DNA from: Bradyrhizobium sp.
GTDB lineage: Bacteria; Pseudomonadota; Alphaproteobacteria; Rhizobiales; Xanthobacteraceae
DNA: 64,000 nucleotides
Direction of reading: 5' to 3'
Assembly (NCBI RefSeq): GCF_004799445.1
Contig: NZ_SSNA01000081.1
Coordinates: 39,876 to 103,875 of the forward strand
In this document: in pieces, positions 48,648-59,787 of the stretch
How positions within the stretch are numbered: position 1 is the first letter of the stretch
How the letters are laid out: the number at the start of each line of letters is the position of its first letter
Program-made: the position numbers and the translations under genes
Notes under the pieces: model-generated
What the model was told of the DNA's origin: nothing
Databases searched by the model: none
Seen by the model: only the letters and a program-made list of their open reading frames with translations

Positions 48648-48770
48648 CGAAGCGTGACGGTTGCGCGCGATCGCCCCGATGCCCGCGCCAGGAGCCGCGC
48701 GGCTATCGGCTGCAATCGACACGACGGAAATTCTATGTTCTAATTTCCGCATCGGGCTTGGAAGCATCAC

Positions 48771-49070
48771 ATGCGTACCGCGATGACAGTGGCCGTTTGG
48801 GCGGCGCTCATGGTTCCCCTGACTGTCCGCGCGGAAGCCGGCAAGACCTGCATATCCACGGCGACAGAGGCGCTGCCGCGCATCACCGGGCTCGTTGTCA
48901 AGAAGTCGCGAACCCGTCCGGTACCGGCAGCGATTTTGGCGTCCTGGAAGGGCCAGTCGCGGCCCGTCATCATCGACGTGGATACCGAGGCGTTGGGCGA
49001 GGCGCAAACCTATTCCTATATGTGCGTGGTCACGCAGGGGTCTGCGTTCGTGCAGCGCACGATGAATTAG
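48771..49070 (+). CDS. Small secreted hypothetical protein between fabZ and lpxA
   Basis: A 99-residue protein with a signal peptide (about residues 1-21, ending VRAEA) and two cysteines (KTCIST, YMCVVT) likely to pair in the periplasm. The rest looks like a small beta domain. The gene stop directly abuts the second copy of an interspersed repeat. I do not recognise the family. Nothing ties it to lipid A synthesis except position. Confidence 0.6.
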   Translation: MRTAMTVAVWAALMVPLTVRAEAGKTCISTATEALPRITGLVVKKSRTRPVPAAILASWKGQSRPVIIDVDTEALGEAQTYSYMCVVTQGSAFVQRTMN

Positions 49071-49153
49071 AACGTTTTCGAGCGAAGCATGCCCTCGGAC
49101 TTGATCCGGGGGGGTGGGTGCCGGTTCGCGTAAAGAAAACGCGTCAAGACAAA
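49071..49153. repeat. Interspersed repeat (CGTTTTCGAGCGAAG family), copy 2 with insertion
   Basis: The same element as at 46993 (ACGTTTTCGAGCGAAG, GTGCCGGTTCGCGTAAAG, AAAACGCGTCAAGACA), but with about 27 bases inserted (CATGCCCTCGGACTTGATCC and a G-run). The insert itself matches another repeat family of these genomes, so it looks like a repeat within a repeat. Confidence 0.7.
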
Positions 49154-49210
49154 AGACCAGTCGACCGGCTTGCAGCCGGCCGGGGCGATCGGCAGCCCGG
49201 GGACAATCCT

Positions 49211-49306
49211 TCAGTCTTCGCCTTTGAGCGGCGCGCCCACCGTCTTGCGAATTTCGCCGATGGCAATGAACGTGAGCACGGCAAGGATGGTAAGCCCTAT
49301 CATCAT
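49211..49306 (-). CDS. Putative 31-residue membrane peptide
   Basis: On the minus strand an ATGATG start opens a 31-codon frame: one hydrophobic helix (IGLTILAVLTFIAIGEI, residues 3-19) and a basic-to-polar tail ending KGED. A GGGG lies about eight bases before the start. Similar short single-helix peptides are annotated in Bradyrhizobium (from memory). It is too short to be sure that it is translated. Confidence 0.35.
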   Translation of the reverse strand: MMIGLTILAVLTFIAIGEIRKTVGAPLKGED

Positions 49307-49637
49307 CGCGCTACCCCATAAAATCTCTTGGGCATGATTGTAGGGACGCTGCCGACGATTTTCGCGCTCAATTGGTGCTCAAGCGTCTCGAAGTTTGAGC
49401 ATGGCCAGGCCCAAGCAATGGGCATCGGCAGCGCCTTCTTGAACCCGACCGGCCCGTTTGGCCGTGACAAGACCCGAACCATTTCCCGCACCAGGCTCGC
49501 CCGGTGCGTTGGGTCCGGGACCGCAGCACGCGGATGGAAGGTAACCAGACGTCACTGGACAGTCCCGGCAGCCCGCGCTAACCACTGAAAAATCAAACGA
49601 TTTACCCCCGACCCCAGCAGCGATACGAGACCCTTCG
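49307..49637. other. Gene-free gap before lpxA
   Basis: 331 bases in which I see no supported gene. Open frames on both strands lack ribosome sites and recognisable content. A promoter for the lpxA-lpxI-lpxB unit is expected near its right end, but none is clear. Confidence 0.35.
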
Positions 49638-50441
49638 ATGAGTACGATCGATCCCACCGCGCGGATTGAGGATGGCGCTGTGATCGGCGAGGGCACGTCG
49701 ATTGGTCCCTATTGCATCATCGGCCGCCACGCCGTGGTCGGCGCCAACTGCAAGCTGGTCGGGCATGTCCATGTCACGGCGCAAACCACCATCGGCGCCG
49801 GCTGCACGATCTACCCCTTCGTCTCGCTGGGGACGCCGCCGCAATCCCTGAGTTACCGCGGCGAACTTACCAAGCTTGAGATCGGCGAGGGCTGCACCAT
49901 CAGGGAATCGGTCACCATGAACGCCGGGACCGTGGCCGGTGGCGGCATCACCCGCGTCGGCGACCGCGGCTATTTCATGAACTGCAGCCATGTCGGTCAC
50001 GATAGCCAGGTCGGCAACGATGTGATCTTCGCGACCTCCGCCACGCTTGGAGGTCACTGCGAGATCGGCGATTTTGTTTTCATAGGCGGGTTGTCCGCGG
50101 TGCACCAGTTCACGCGGATCGGGCCGCAGGTGATGGTTGGCGGCGTCTGCGGCGTTCGCGGCGACGTGATTCCGTTCGGCCTCGTCAACGGTCAGTACGC
50201 GCGTCTCGAAGGCCTCAATATCGTCGGCATGAAACGCCGCAAATTCACGCGCGAGCGGCTTGCCACACTGCGGTCGTTCTATCAAAAGCTGTTTCACGGC
50301 CCCGGCATGTTTGCCGAGAGGCTGAGCGAGGTGCAGGCTCTGGCCTGCACGGATCCTGCGATCGCGGAAATCCTGACCTTCATCGGCGACGGCAAGCATC
50401 GTGCATTGTGCCTTCCCGATGGCCAGCGCGACAAACATTGA
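49638..50441 (+). CDS. lpxA: UDP-N-acetylglucosamine acyltransferase
   Basis: A 267-residue trimeric acyltransferase, the first step of lipid A synthesis. It has the hexapeptide-repeat left-handed helix (residues 1-185), with the catalytic histidine in NCSHVGHDSQVG near 118-125, and a C-terminal helical domain. The start and length match the family. lpxI follows after 19 bases. Confidence 0.97.
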   Translation: MSTIDPTARIEDGAVIGEGTSIGPYCIIGRHAVVGANCKLVGHVHVTAQTTIGAGCTIYPFVSLGTPPQSLSYRGELTKLEIGEGCTIRESVTMNAGTVAGGGITRVGDRGYFMNCSHVGHDSQVGNDVIFATSATLGGHCEIGDFVFIGGLSAVHQFTRIGPQVMVGGVCGVRGDVIPFGLVNGQYARLEGLNIVGMKRRKFTRERLATLRSFYQKLFHGPGMFAERLSEVQALACTDPAIAEILTFIGDGKHRALCLPDGQRDKH

Positions 50442-50460
50442 TCACGGGGCCGCCGGAGCC

Positions 50461-51318
50461 ATGACATCAACGGCTTCAGGGATTTCGTCGCCGGTTGGAT
50501 TGATCGCGGGAGGTGGCGTCATGCCATTCGCGGTCGCCAATTCGCTGACGGCCCGTGGCATCGATTCCGTTGTATTCGCCCTGAAAGGCGCTTGCGATCC
50601 CCTCGCGGCGGAGCCTTTTCGCCATCACTGGATATCGGTCGGTCAGCTCGGCAGGGCGGAAAGGCTGTTTCGCGCGGAGAACTGCCGGGATCTGGTTTTC
50701 ATCGGCACACTCGTGCGGCCCGCGCTGTCGGAAATTCGGCTCGACTGGGGAACGCTTCGCGCTCTCTGGCGTGTGTGGGCGGCTTTCCGCGGCGGCGACG
50801 ACCATCTGCTGTCCGGGATAGGCCGCATTCTCGAACAGGACGGCTTCCGGATGGTGGGAATCAAGGATGTCGCGCCGGAGCTGCTGATGCCGGAGGGGTG
50901 TGTCACCCGGAAGGCGCCGGACGAAAACGCTGCGGCTGACATCGCCAAGGGGCGTGACGTGCTGCGCGCGCTCAGCCCCTTCGACATCGGTCAGGCCGTC
51001 ATCGTGATCGACGGCCACGTGGTCGGGGTAGAGGACATCGAAGGTACCGACGGATTGCTGGCGCGCGTTGCGCGCTTGCGCGCAGAAGGTCGCATTCGCG
51101 CCAAGACCGCGCGCGGCGTTTTGGTGAAGGCCCCCAAGAGCGGACAGGACTTGCGTTTCGACTTGCCGACGATGGGACCGCGAACGGTCGAGGGCGCGGC
51201 GGCGGCCTCGCTTGCCGGAATTGCGATCGTCGCCGGCAATACCATTGTCGTCGAGCCACAGACCATGATCGAGGTTGCGGATGCCGCGGGTGTTTTCGTA
51301 ACCGGTTTGCCCGCGTGA
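50461..51318 (+). CDS. lpxI: UDP-2,3-diacylglucosamine pyrophosphatase LpxI
   Basis: A 285-residue hydrolase (formerly DUF1009) that releases UMP from UDP-2,3-diacylglucosamine. It is the alphaproteobacterial substitute for E. coli LpxH. The N-terminal GLIAGGGVMPFAVA and the DIGQAVIVIDGHVVGVEDIEGTDGLL centre (cited as landmark) are typical. The ATG at 50461 has GGAG just before it; an earlier ATG at 50419 would overlap lpxA. It overlaps the lpxB start. Confidence 0.94.
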   Translation: MTSTASGISSPVGLIAGGGVMPFAVANSLTARGIDSVVFALKGACDPLAAEPFRHHWISVGQLGRAERLFRAENCRDLVFIGTLVRPALSEIRLDWGTLRALWRVWAAFRGGDDHLLSGIGRILEQDGFRMVGIKDVAPELLMPEGCVTRKAPDENAAADIAKGRDVLRALSPFDIGQAVIVIDGHVVGVEDIEGTDGLLARVARLRAEGRIRAKTARGVLVKAPKSGQDLRFDLPTMGPRTVEGAAAASLAGIAIVAGNTIVVEPQTMIEVADAAGVFVTGLPA

Positions 51319-52505
51319 TGGCGGTGCGGGCGAGCAATGTTGCGCGGAAATTCTTCCTGATCGCGACGGAGGAATCGGGCGACCGGCTTGGCGCCCATCT
51401 GATGAAGGTGTTGCGTCAGCGCCTTGGCGACGCCGTGCGTTTCGAGGGCGTCGGCGGCCAGTCGATGGCCCGCGAGGGACTGGTATCGCTGTTTCCGATC
51501 GAAGATCTGTCGATCATAGGCCTCGCAGCGGTCATCAAGCAGTTGCCGAAGGTGCTGCGCCTCATCCGGGAAACCGCCGCCGCGGCGATCCGCGCGCAGC
51601 CCGACATTCTCGTGATCATCGACAGTCCCGATTTTACCCATCGGGTGGCGAGGCGCGTTCGGGCGCGCGACCCCTCGATCCCGATCATCGACTACGTCTC
51701 GCCCTCGGTCTGGGCCTGGCGGCCGGGCAGGGCACGCGCGATGTGCGCCTATGTCGATCACGTCCTTGCCTTGCTGCCATTCGAGCCGGAGGAATATCGA
51801 AAGCTACAGGGGCCCCTCTGCAGCTATGTCGGCCATCCCTTGACCGAGCAGCTTTCAACGCTCCGGCCGGGTGCCGAAGAGCAAAAGCGCCGGGATGCAG
51901 CGCCGCCGGTCCTCCTGGTGCTGCCGGGAAGTCGCCGCAGCGAGATCAGGCACCACATGGCGGTGTTCGGCGAGACCTTGGACCGGCTGCAGGCCGAAGG
52001 CGTGGCCTTTGAACCGATCCTGCCCACCATGCCGCATTTGCAGGAGGCAGTGACCGAAGCCTTGAAGGGCTGGAAAGTGGTGCCGCGGGTCGTGATCGGC
52101 GAGCAGGAAAAGCGCGCGGCGTTCCGGATTGCCCACGCCGCCCTTGCCAAATCCGGCACCGTGACGCTCGAGCTTGCGCTCGCGGGCGTGCCGATGGTGA
52201 CGGCCTACAAGGCCGGCGCCCTCGAAGCGCGGATCGTCCGCAGCCTGCTCCAGGTGAACTCGGTCATTCTGGCCAATCTCGTGATCGGCGAAAATGTCGT
52301 GCCTGAGTTCATCCAGCAGAACTGCACGCCGGAAAAGCTGGCGCCTGCGCTGAGCGAAACTCTCACCGACTCAAGCCTGCGGCGGCGCCAACTGGCGGCC
52401 TTTGCAAAGCTCGACGACATCATGTCGACAGGGAACGTGTCGCCGAGCGTGCGCGCGGCCGACATCGTTCTGGCGACGCTGCGAAAAGTGCGAAGCCTGA
52501 ATTAG
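51318..52505 (+). CDS. lpxB: Lipid-A-disaccharide synthase
   Basis: A 395-residue GT-B glycosyltransferase that joins UDP-diacylglucosamine to lipid X. The N-terminal FLIATEESGDRLGAHLM and the YVSPSVWAWRPGR segment are characteristic. The UDP site is in LPGSRRSEI and KSGTVTLELAL in the C-terminal half. The ATG at 51318 overlaps the lpxI stop; a GTG one codon upstream is an alternative. It completes the unit lpxA-lpxI-lpxB. Confidence 0.96.
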   Translation: MAVRASNVARKFFLIATEESGDRLGAHLMKVLRQRLGDAVRFEGVGGQSMAREGLVSLFPIEDLSIIGLAAVIKQLPKVLRLIRETAAAAIRAQPDILVIIDSPDFTHRVARRVRARDPSIPIIDYVSPSVWAWRPGRARAMCAYVDHVLALLPFEPEEYRKLQGPLCSYVGHPLTEQLSTLRPGAEEQKRRDAAPPVLLVLPGSRRSEIRHHMAVFGETLDRLQAEGVAFEPILPTMPHLQEAVTEALKGWKVVPRVVIGEQEKRAAFRIAHAALAKSGTVTLELALAGVPMVTAYKAGALEARIVRSLLQVNSVILANLVIGENVVPEFIQQNCTPEKLAPALSETLTDSSLRRRQLAAFAKLDDIMSTGNVSPSVRAADIVLATLRKVRSLN

Positions 52506-52550
52506 TCAGGCCATGAACTGCCGCATTGTGCGCGGCCGGACCGACGTCAG

Positions 52551-52915
52551 CTACGCAAACGTGCCGCGTCGCAGTCGAGTGGCCGCTACAGGAAGCACAA
52601 GTGTAATCAGATAGTACAGGTAAACGTCGAATTTGTAGTACCCATCGGGGGACTGAGAAGTTTCACGATGAGAAGATAGTCGCATACGATCGCGATGGCG
52701 CTCCATGCGATGCCCAGTAGTATCGATTTGCCTATCGAATCAACCCGACACCACTTCCACAGAACGACGCAGGTCAGCCCGATACCGATTGGCATGACGA
52801 ACCAGCCAATGAGAGCCGGGGGTACGAGGGCATAAAAGACGAAGCCTAGCAGATAGCCCGCAAGCCACAGCGAGAAGCCCCAGCCGAGCACGTCACGTTT
52901 GATAAAGCTGCTCAT
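52551..52915 (-). pseudogene. Frameshifted small membrane protein gene
   Basis: The minus-strand frame from 52915 encodes three or four helices but, near residue 89, leaves its sensible reading and ends TFTCTI at 52607. The neighbouring frame continues without a break as PDGYYKFDVYLYYLITLVLP and ends RRGTFA at 52551. One extra C in the run at 52647-52651 (five C on the minus strand) would join the two into a 121-residue, four-helix protein. So it is either a recent single-base loss in a homopolymer or a sequencing error. The family is not recognised. Confidence 0.65.
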
Positions 52916-53062
52916 GCCGATAAGCCCTCAGGCTGTCGTCCGACACAAAGATTAGTTCGCGTTCGAACCAGTCCATTGCGTTAGATCAAGACTTTCGGCT
53001 GCAACCCGGGCTTTCGTACCGCGAGGACGCTACGGATAGCATCCTCCTTTCGAGACTTCGAC

Positions 53063-54367
53063 TTACTTGCGGCTGTCGATGGCGACGTAATCGCGACGCG
53101 TGACACCGGTATAGAGCTGCCGCGGACGGCCGATCTTCTGCTGCGGATCCTCGATCATTTCGCTCCATTGGCTGATCCAGCCGACGGTGCGGGCGACCGC
53201 GAACAGCACGGTGAACATCGAGGTCGGGAAGCCCATCGCCTTCAGCGTGATACCCGAATAGAAGTCGACGTTCGGATAGAGCTTGCGGTCGATGAAATAT
53301 TGATCGCTCAGCGCGATCTTTTCCAGTTCCATCGCGACTTTCAGCATCGGGTCGTCGCCATGGCCGGTCTCCGCCAGCACCGCGTGACACATCTTCTGCA
53401 TGATCTTGGCGCGTGGATCGTAGTTCTTGTACACGCGGTGACCGAAGCCCATCAGGCGGACTTCGCTGTTCTTGTCTTTCACCCGCTTGATGAAATCGGG
53501 GATCTTGTCGACGGTGCCGATGTCGGCGAGCATCGCCAGCGCGGCCTCGTTGGCGCCGCCATGCGCCGGACCCCACAGGCAGGCGATGCCGGCAGCGATA
53601 CAGGCAAACGGGTTGGCGCCGGAAGAACCGGCGATGCGCACCGTCGACGTCGATGCATTCTGTTCGTGGTCGGCGTGCAGGATGAAGATCTTGTCCAGTG
53701 CATCGGCAAGAACCGGATTGATCTTGTATTCCTCGCAGGGCACCGCGAAGCACATGTTCAGGAAGTTTTCGGCGAAGGAGAGCGAGTTCTTCGGATAGAT
53801 GAAGGGCTGGCCGATGGTGTATTTGAACGCCATCGCAGCCAAGGTCGGGATCTTCGCGATCATGCGCATCGACGCGATCATGCGCTGCTGGGGATCGGTG
53901 ATGTCGGTGGAGTCGTGGTAGAACGCCGCCAGCGCGCCGACCGACGCCACCATCACCGCCATCGGATGGGCGTCACGCCGAAAGCCCTGGAAGAACCGCG
54001 CCATCTGCTCGTGAACCATGGTGTGCAGAATCACGCGCCGGTCGAAATCCGCCTTTTGCGCCTTGGTCGGCAGTTCGCCGTAAAGCAGCAGATAGCAGGT
54101 TTCCAGGAAGTCGCCGTTTTCGGCAAGCTGTTCGATCGGATAGCCCCGGTATTCCAGGATGCCGGCGTCGCCATCGATGTAGGTGATCTTTGACTGGCAG
54201 CTGCCAGTGGAGGTGAATCCGGGGTCATAGGTGAACATCCCGGACTGCGCGTAAAGTTTGGCGATGTCGATGACATCTGGCCCAACGGTGCCGCTCAAGA
54301 TCGGGAAATCGTAGGTCTTGTTGCCTACCGTCAGTGTTGCGGTCTTGCTGTGGGATGTTGCGTCCAT
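53063..54367 (-). CDS. gltA: Citrate synthase
   Basis: A 434-residue type II (NADH-sensitive class) citrate synthase that condenses acetyl-CoA and oxaloacetate. Catalytic residues sit in [11 protein letters not shown] (histidine), [14 protein letters not shown] (histidine) and YPNVDFYSG (aspartate). The ATG at 54367 is preferred over 31 codons more upstream because the conserved start is [14 protein letters not shown] and GGGGA lies just before it. It follows lpxB in the same order as in related genomes, but on the opposite strand. Confidence 0.97.
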   Translation of the reverse strand: MDATSHSKTATLTVGNKTYDFPILSGTVGPDVIDIAKLYAQSGMFTYDPGFTSTGSCQSKITYIDGDAGILEYRGYPIEQLAENGDFLETCYLLLYGELPTKAQKADFDRRVILHTMVHEQMARFFQGFRRDAHPMAVMVASVGALAAFYHDSTDITDPQQRMIASMRMIAKIPTLAAMAFKYTIGQPFIYPKNSLSFAENFLNMCFAVPCEEYKINPVLADALDKIFILHADHEQNASTSTVRIAGSSGANPFACIAAGIACLWGPAHGGANEAALAMLADIGTVDKIPDFIKRVKDKNSEVRLMGFGHRVYKNYDPRAKIMQKMCHAVLAETGHGDDPMLKVAMELEKIALSDQYFIDRKLYPNVDFYSGITLKAMGFPTSMFTVLFAVARTVGWISQWSEMIEDPQQKIGRPRQLYTGVTRRDYVAIDSRK

Positions 54368-54515
54368 CGTGAAGTCCCCGATGAGATCGTTGCGAAAGCC
54401 GGCCATCGCGTGCGCCATGCCGACAGGTTGGCGAGGGAAGCCGGGTTCTTCTAAAGACACCGGCTAGATGGGTAGCTTATTGCAGTGTGCGCTGCAAGAT
54501 GGCGGCGGCGAGGCC

Positions 54516-55940
54516 TCACGCAGGGCTCTGATCGCCGAGCCGGGCGAGGCATTCCTGCCGCCCGAGCACCGCCAGGACGTCAAATATCCCCGGCGAAGTG
54601 GTCCGTCCGGTCAGGGCGGCACGAAGCGGCTGGGCGACCGCGCCAAGCTTGAGGCCGTTCTGATCGGCGAATGCACGCATCGCCGCTTCGGTGGTCTCCG
54701 CGGTCCAGACCATGACCGCCTCGAGGGCTACGCGAAGCCGGCCGATCAGCGCGCGGTTTTCCGCCGTCAGCAAGGCGGCCGCCTTGGGGTCGATCTCGAG
54801 TGGCCTGTCGGCAAAAATGAAGTAGGCGCTGTCGATCAGCTCGATCAGCGTTTTGGCGCGCTCCTTCAGGCTCGGCATGGCCTGCAGCAATTGCGAACGC
54901 GTGGTGTCGTTGAGCTTGGCCTTGAGATCGGCGCCGTTGGGGACGTAGACAAGTACCCCCTCGAACATGTTCACAAGGGATTGATCGTCGGAGTGACGGA
55001 TGTAGTGGCCGTTGAGGTTTTCCAGCTTGGCGAAATCGAAGCGCGCCGCCGAGCGGCCGATGCCTGACAGGTCGAACGCGGCGATCATTTCTTCGGTGGA
55101 AAATACCTCCTGGTCGCCGTGGCTCCATCCGAGCCTGACCAGGTAATTGCGCAGCGCCGCCGGCAAATAGCCCATCGCCCGATAGGCATCCACGCCCAGC
55201 GCGCCATGGCGCTTGCTGAGTTTCGATCCGTCGGGGCCATGGATCAGGGGAATATGGGACATGCTGGGGATGCCCCAGCCGAGCGCATCGTAGATCTGCT
55301 TCTGGCGCGCGGCATTGATCAGATGATCGTCGCCGCGAATGACGTGCGTGACGCCCATGTCGTGGTCGTCGACCACCACCGCAAGCATGTAGGTCGGATT
55401 GCCGTCACCGCGCAGCAGCACGAGATCGTCGAGGTTTTCGTTCTGCCAGACCACGCGACCCTGAACCTGGTCCTCGATCACGGTCTCGCCGGTCTGGAGC
55501 GCCCGGAGCCGGATCGTGGGCTTCATGCCCGGTGGAGCTTCGGAAGGGTCGCGGTCGCGCCACAGGCCGTCGTAGAGGCGTGTACGGCCCTCGGCGCGGG
55601 CCTTCTCTCGCATCGCCGTGAGTTCCTCCGGCGTGGCGTAGCAGCGATAGGCCTTGCCGCTGGCCAGCAAGGTTTCCGCAACCTCGCGGTGGCGTGCAGC
55701 GCGGGTGAACTGGTAAATGACCTCGCCGTCCCAATCGAGTTCGAGCCACCGCAGTCCGTCCAGGATGGCGGCGATGGCCGGTTCGGTCGACCGCTCCCGA
55801 TCGGTGTCCTCGATACGCAGCAGCATCTTGCCGCCGCGTTTTTTGGCGTAGAGCCAGTTGAACAGCGCGGTGCGGGCTCCCCCGATATGGAGAAAGCCGG
55901 TCGGCGAGGGGGCAAAGCGGGTGACGACGGAATCGGTCAT
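54516..55940 (-). CDS. gltX: Glutamate--tRNA ligase
   Basis: A 474-residue class I synthetase. The HIGH-type motif is HIGG (residues 18-21, [16 protein letters not shown]) and the KMSKS-type motif is KLSKR in [12 protein letters not shown]. The ATG at 55940 matches the usual [15 protein letters not shown] start; another ATG ten codons upstream is possible. Neither has a clear ribosome site. Because a GlnRS gene lies divergently next to it, this enzyme may be the discriminating type, but that cannot be read from the sequence alone. Confidence 0.95.
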   Translation of the reverse strand: MTDSVVTRFAPSPTGFLHIGGARTALFNWLYAKKRGGKMLLRIEDTDRERSTEPAIAAILDGLRWLELDWDGEVIYQFTRAARHREVAETLLASGKAYRCYATPEELTAMREKARAEGRTRLYDGLWRDRDPSEAPPGMKPTIRLRALQTGETVIEDQVQGRVVWQNENLDDLVLLRGDGNPTYMLAVVVDDHDMGVTHVIRGDDHLINAARQKQIYDALGWGIPSMSHIPLIHGPDGSKLSKRHGALGVDAYRAMGYLPAALRNYLVRLGWSHGDQEVFSTEEMIAAFDLSGIGRSAARFDFAKLENLNGHYIRHSDDQSLVNMFEGVLVYVPNGADLKAKLNDTTRSQLLQAMPSLKERAKTLIELIDSAYFIFADRPLEIDPKAAALLTAENRALIGRLRVALEAVMVWTAETTEAAMRAFADQNGLKLGAVAQPLRAALTGRTTSPGIFDVLAVLGRQECLARLGDQSPA

Positions 55941-56075
55941 TACAGGAGTGGTTGCGAACAAAGGGGGCATGCGGGAAGCGCGCTGGTGTATAGCAGGAAC
56001 CGTTAATAACTAAAGCCTTCCGTGGAGCCGGCGGATTTGGCAGAACGTCGGCAGATTCCCGAGCAGGAACCCATA

Positions 56076-57755
<1,680 letters not shown>

Positions 57756-57786
57756 CGCCCGGCGGCGGAGACAGCCGGCAATGTCG

Positions 57787-57990
57787 CTAGCGATCTGGCT
57801 CGCCAGCCTCGGGACTGGGTTTGAGTCCGAGCCCTGAAAGCCGGGCGCGTAGCGATTGTTCCGCAAGCCTGTCCTTGGCCTTCTCTTCGACCAGCAAGTT
57901 GATGAATGCCAGTCGCTTTGGTTCATCGTCTGCTTCCGCCAGCAATCGGCGATAGCGATCGAAATTATATCCCGCGTCCGAATGACTCAT
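57787..57990 (-). CDS. Small hypothetical protein
   Basis: A 67-residue, mostly helical and charged protein starting MSHSDAGYNFDRYRRLLAE. It contains RLAFINLLVEEKAKDRLAEQ and ends with a proline-rich tail. GAGGGG lies just before the ATG at 57990; the frame is open 15 codons further. It is convergent with glnS, 31 bases away. Bradyrhizobium has many such short helical proteins; no function is known. Confidence 0.55.
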   Translation of the reverse strand: MSHSDAGYNFDRYRRLLAEADDEPKRLAFINLLVEEKAKDRLAEQSLRARLSGLGLKPSPEAGEPDR

Positions 57991-58129
57991 GGCCGCCCCT
58001 CGACGCTCAATCCACCGGCGGAGAGTGTCGCGCAACAGGCGTCGGCATGCAAGGCTGCGGCGTCAACGATGTGCGCTGCGCCGCATTCTGCGCGGCGGTT
58101 GAGCCATTCGCGCCGCCGGGAGTTCCGGA

Positions 58130-58450
58130 TCATTCCAGGCGCTCGCGAATTTCGTCGCGCATCTTTTCGCGAAAAGCTTCCCTGCGGGCCGGTCGTTCCT
58201 TCTCGTCGACATCCCACCGGTCGAAAATGTTGAAATTCTCCAGGATCGGATGGCGGTCGCTCGCCATCGCCAGAATGTGAAGGAGTTTGTCCGCCGGTCC
58301 GCTCGGGCCGGTCACTTCCCATCTGCGGATGGTGTCGGCGCCATCGCCCGGCGCCAGGCCGCAGAGCTTTGCCATGTCGGCGGCCGACAAAGGCCGGCCG
58401 ATCGCGTCACCGAGATCCTGGCGAAGTTGTTTCAGTTCCGGGCCTGTCAC
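58130..58450 (-). CDS. Putative helix-turn-helix regulator
   Basis: A 106-residue protein whose N-terminal half (MTGPELKQLRQDLGDAIGRP, then ADMAKLCGL and TIRRWEVTGPSGP) has the spacing of an XRE/antitoxin-type helix-turn-helix. The second half is charged and helical (RREAFREKMRDEIRERLE). It might be a small repressor or a MqsA-like antitoxin remnant, but no toxin partner is visible. The upstream side faces comEC, with about 240 bases in between. Confidence 0.6.
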   Translation of the reverse strand: MTGPELKQLRQDLGDAIGRPLSAADMAKLCGLAPGDGADTIRRWEVTGPSGPADKLLHILAMASDRHPILENFNIFDRWDVDEKERPARREAFREKMRDEIRERLE

Positions 58451-58567
58451 GGGGGCTGTTCCTGGTCTTTGGGGGCCGTCGAAGTTGCGGCACGAAGAGG
58501 GATTCGACGCCGCGGGATGCGGCTTTTAGCAGAATAGTGCGTTGGCGCGATGCGTTTCGCTAAACAG

Positions 58568-58598
58568 CCCGTGGCAAACCTGATTTGGTTTGCACGGG
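58568..58598. promoter_or_regulatory. Long hairpin upstream of comEC
   Basis: CCCGTGGCAAACC (58568-58580) and GGTTTGCACGGG (58587-58598) pair over 12 bp with one bulged G and a TGATTT loop. It lies in the divergent region between the helix-turn-helix gene and comEC. Without a T-run it is unlikely to be a simple terminator; an operator or RNA structure is possible. Confidence 0.45.
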
Positions 58599-58698
58599 AA
58601 TGGTGGTTTTCCCGAGGATTCTGCATCCGTTCGGCTTTTGCCCGCGTGACACGTCAGGGTAGCTTGGTGTTCCGGTATGTAGGCGTAGGGTGAACCGG

Positions 58699-59628
58699 AT
58701 GGCAGAACGGGGCAGGGCTCCGGGCCGGACGCAAGGTATTGCGGGAACCTGGCCGCCGCGGAGCGCGGCGCAGGCCGGTGGTTTTGCGCCATCCGGCTTT
58801 GGCGCGTGGTCGCGCCTCCTCGACAGGCTGCGCGAGTGGGTTAGCGCCGAAGCGGGCGCCGGTCGCCTGTTGCCCTGGGTGCCGATCGCCTTCGGTACCG
58901 GCATTGCGTTCTATTTCGCGGCCGATCATGAGCCGGTCCTGCCAGTTGCCGCCGTCACCGCGGCCGGGCTTTGCGCGGTGGCGTACTTGCTGCGGCGGCA
59001 AAGCATTTTTCCGATCGCGGTGATGGTCGCGGCCATGGCTGCGGGTTTCGCAACGGCGACCTGGAAGACGGCTAGGATCGCGCATGGTGTGCTGGCGAGG
59101 CCGGCCTATTCGGTGTCGCTTTCGGGCTTTGTCGAGACCCGTGACATTCGCGAACGCACCGACCGGTTCGTGTTGCGCGTCACACGGATGGATGGTCCGC
59201 GCCTGAAAACAGAGCTAAAAACCGAGTTGGAGCGCGTCCGGCTGTCGGTGCGCAAGGGTACGGCGCCCGCGGTCGGCAGCTTTGTCGAATTGAAGGCGCG
59301 GCTGCAGCCGCCACTCGCCCCGCTGCGGCCGGGCAGCTACGATTTTGGCCGGGACATGTTCTTTCAGGGCATCGGCGCCTCCGGCTTTGTCATGGGCGCG
59401 ATCAAGACCGTCGAGCCGCCGGTCAAAGGCGGCCTATCCCTGCGTTACGCCGCGTTCATGCAGGACCTGCGCGACGCGATCGACGCGCGGATTCGGACGA
59501 CCTTGGACGGCGACAAGCGCGCCATCGCGACCGCTCTTCTGACCGGCCGGCGCGATGCGATCACGACGCCGGTCAACGATGCGATGTTCATCTCCGGCCT
59601 CGGCCACGTGCTGTCGATTTCGGGGTAG
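58699..59628 (+). pseudogene. comEC: comEC 5' part, interrupted by an integrated element
   Basis: The N-terminal 309 residues of the DNA-uptake channel protein ComEC. Several helices (about 45-105) and the OB-like DUF4131 region are present. The frame then reaches the start of the Competence domain, AMFISGLGHVLSISG, and stops. In relatives this motif continues with YHM and some 400 more residues. The stop is caused by the joining of foreign sequence, with an integrase 150 bases later. The rest of comEC should lie beyond the element, outside the window. The gene would not give a working channel. Start: ATG at 58699, or GTG at 58690. Confidence 0.9.
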
Positions 59629-59632
59629 CATG
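59606..59632. other. Left attachment junction (attL) in comEC
   Basis: The comEC reading breaks between TCGATTTCGGGGTA and GCATGT, exactly at the codons for the conserved Ser-Ile-Ser-Gly-Tyr-His-Met. The shared core should be some part of this stretch. The right copy (attR) is not in the window, so the core length cannot be set. Confidence 0.6.
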
Positions 59633-59787
59633 TAGTGCTTTGCGTCAGCACTATTCAGGAAGCATCACCATCCACAGTTTTCATGGGCTTTTTGAAAAAG
59701 GCACGTGACGGATTCCGTCGCGAATGTTCTCCTTAATTCACTGCTTCGCGTCCCAGACGCTTCCCATGGCAGAGAGGATTGCTTCCC

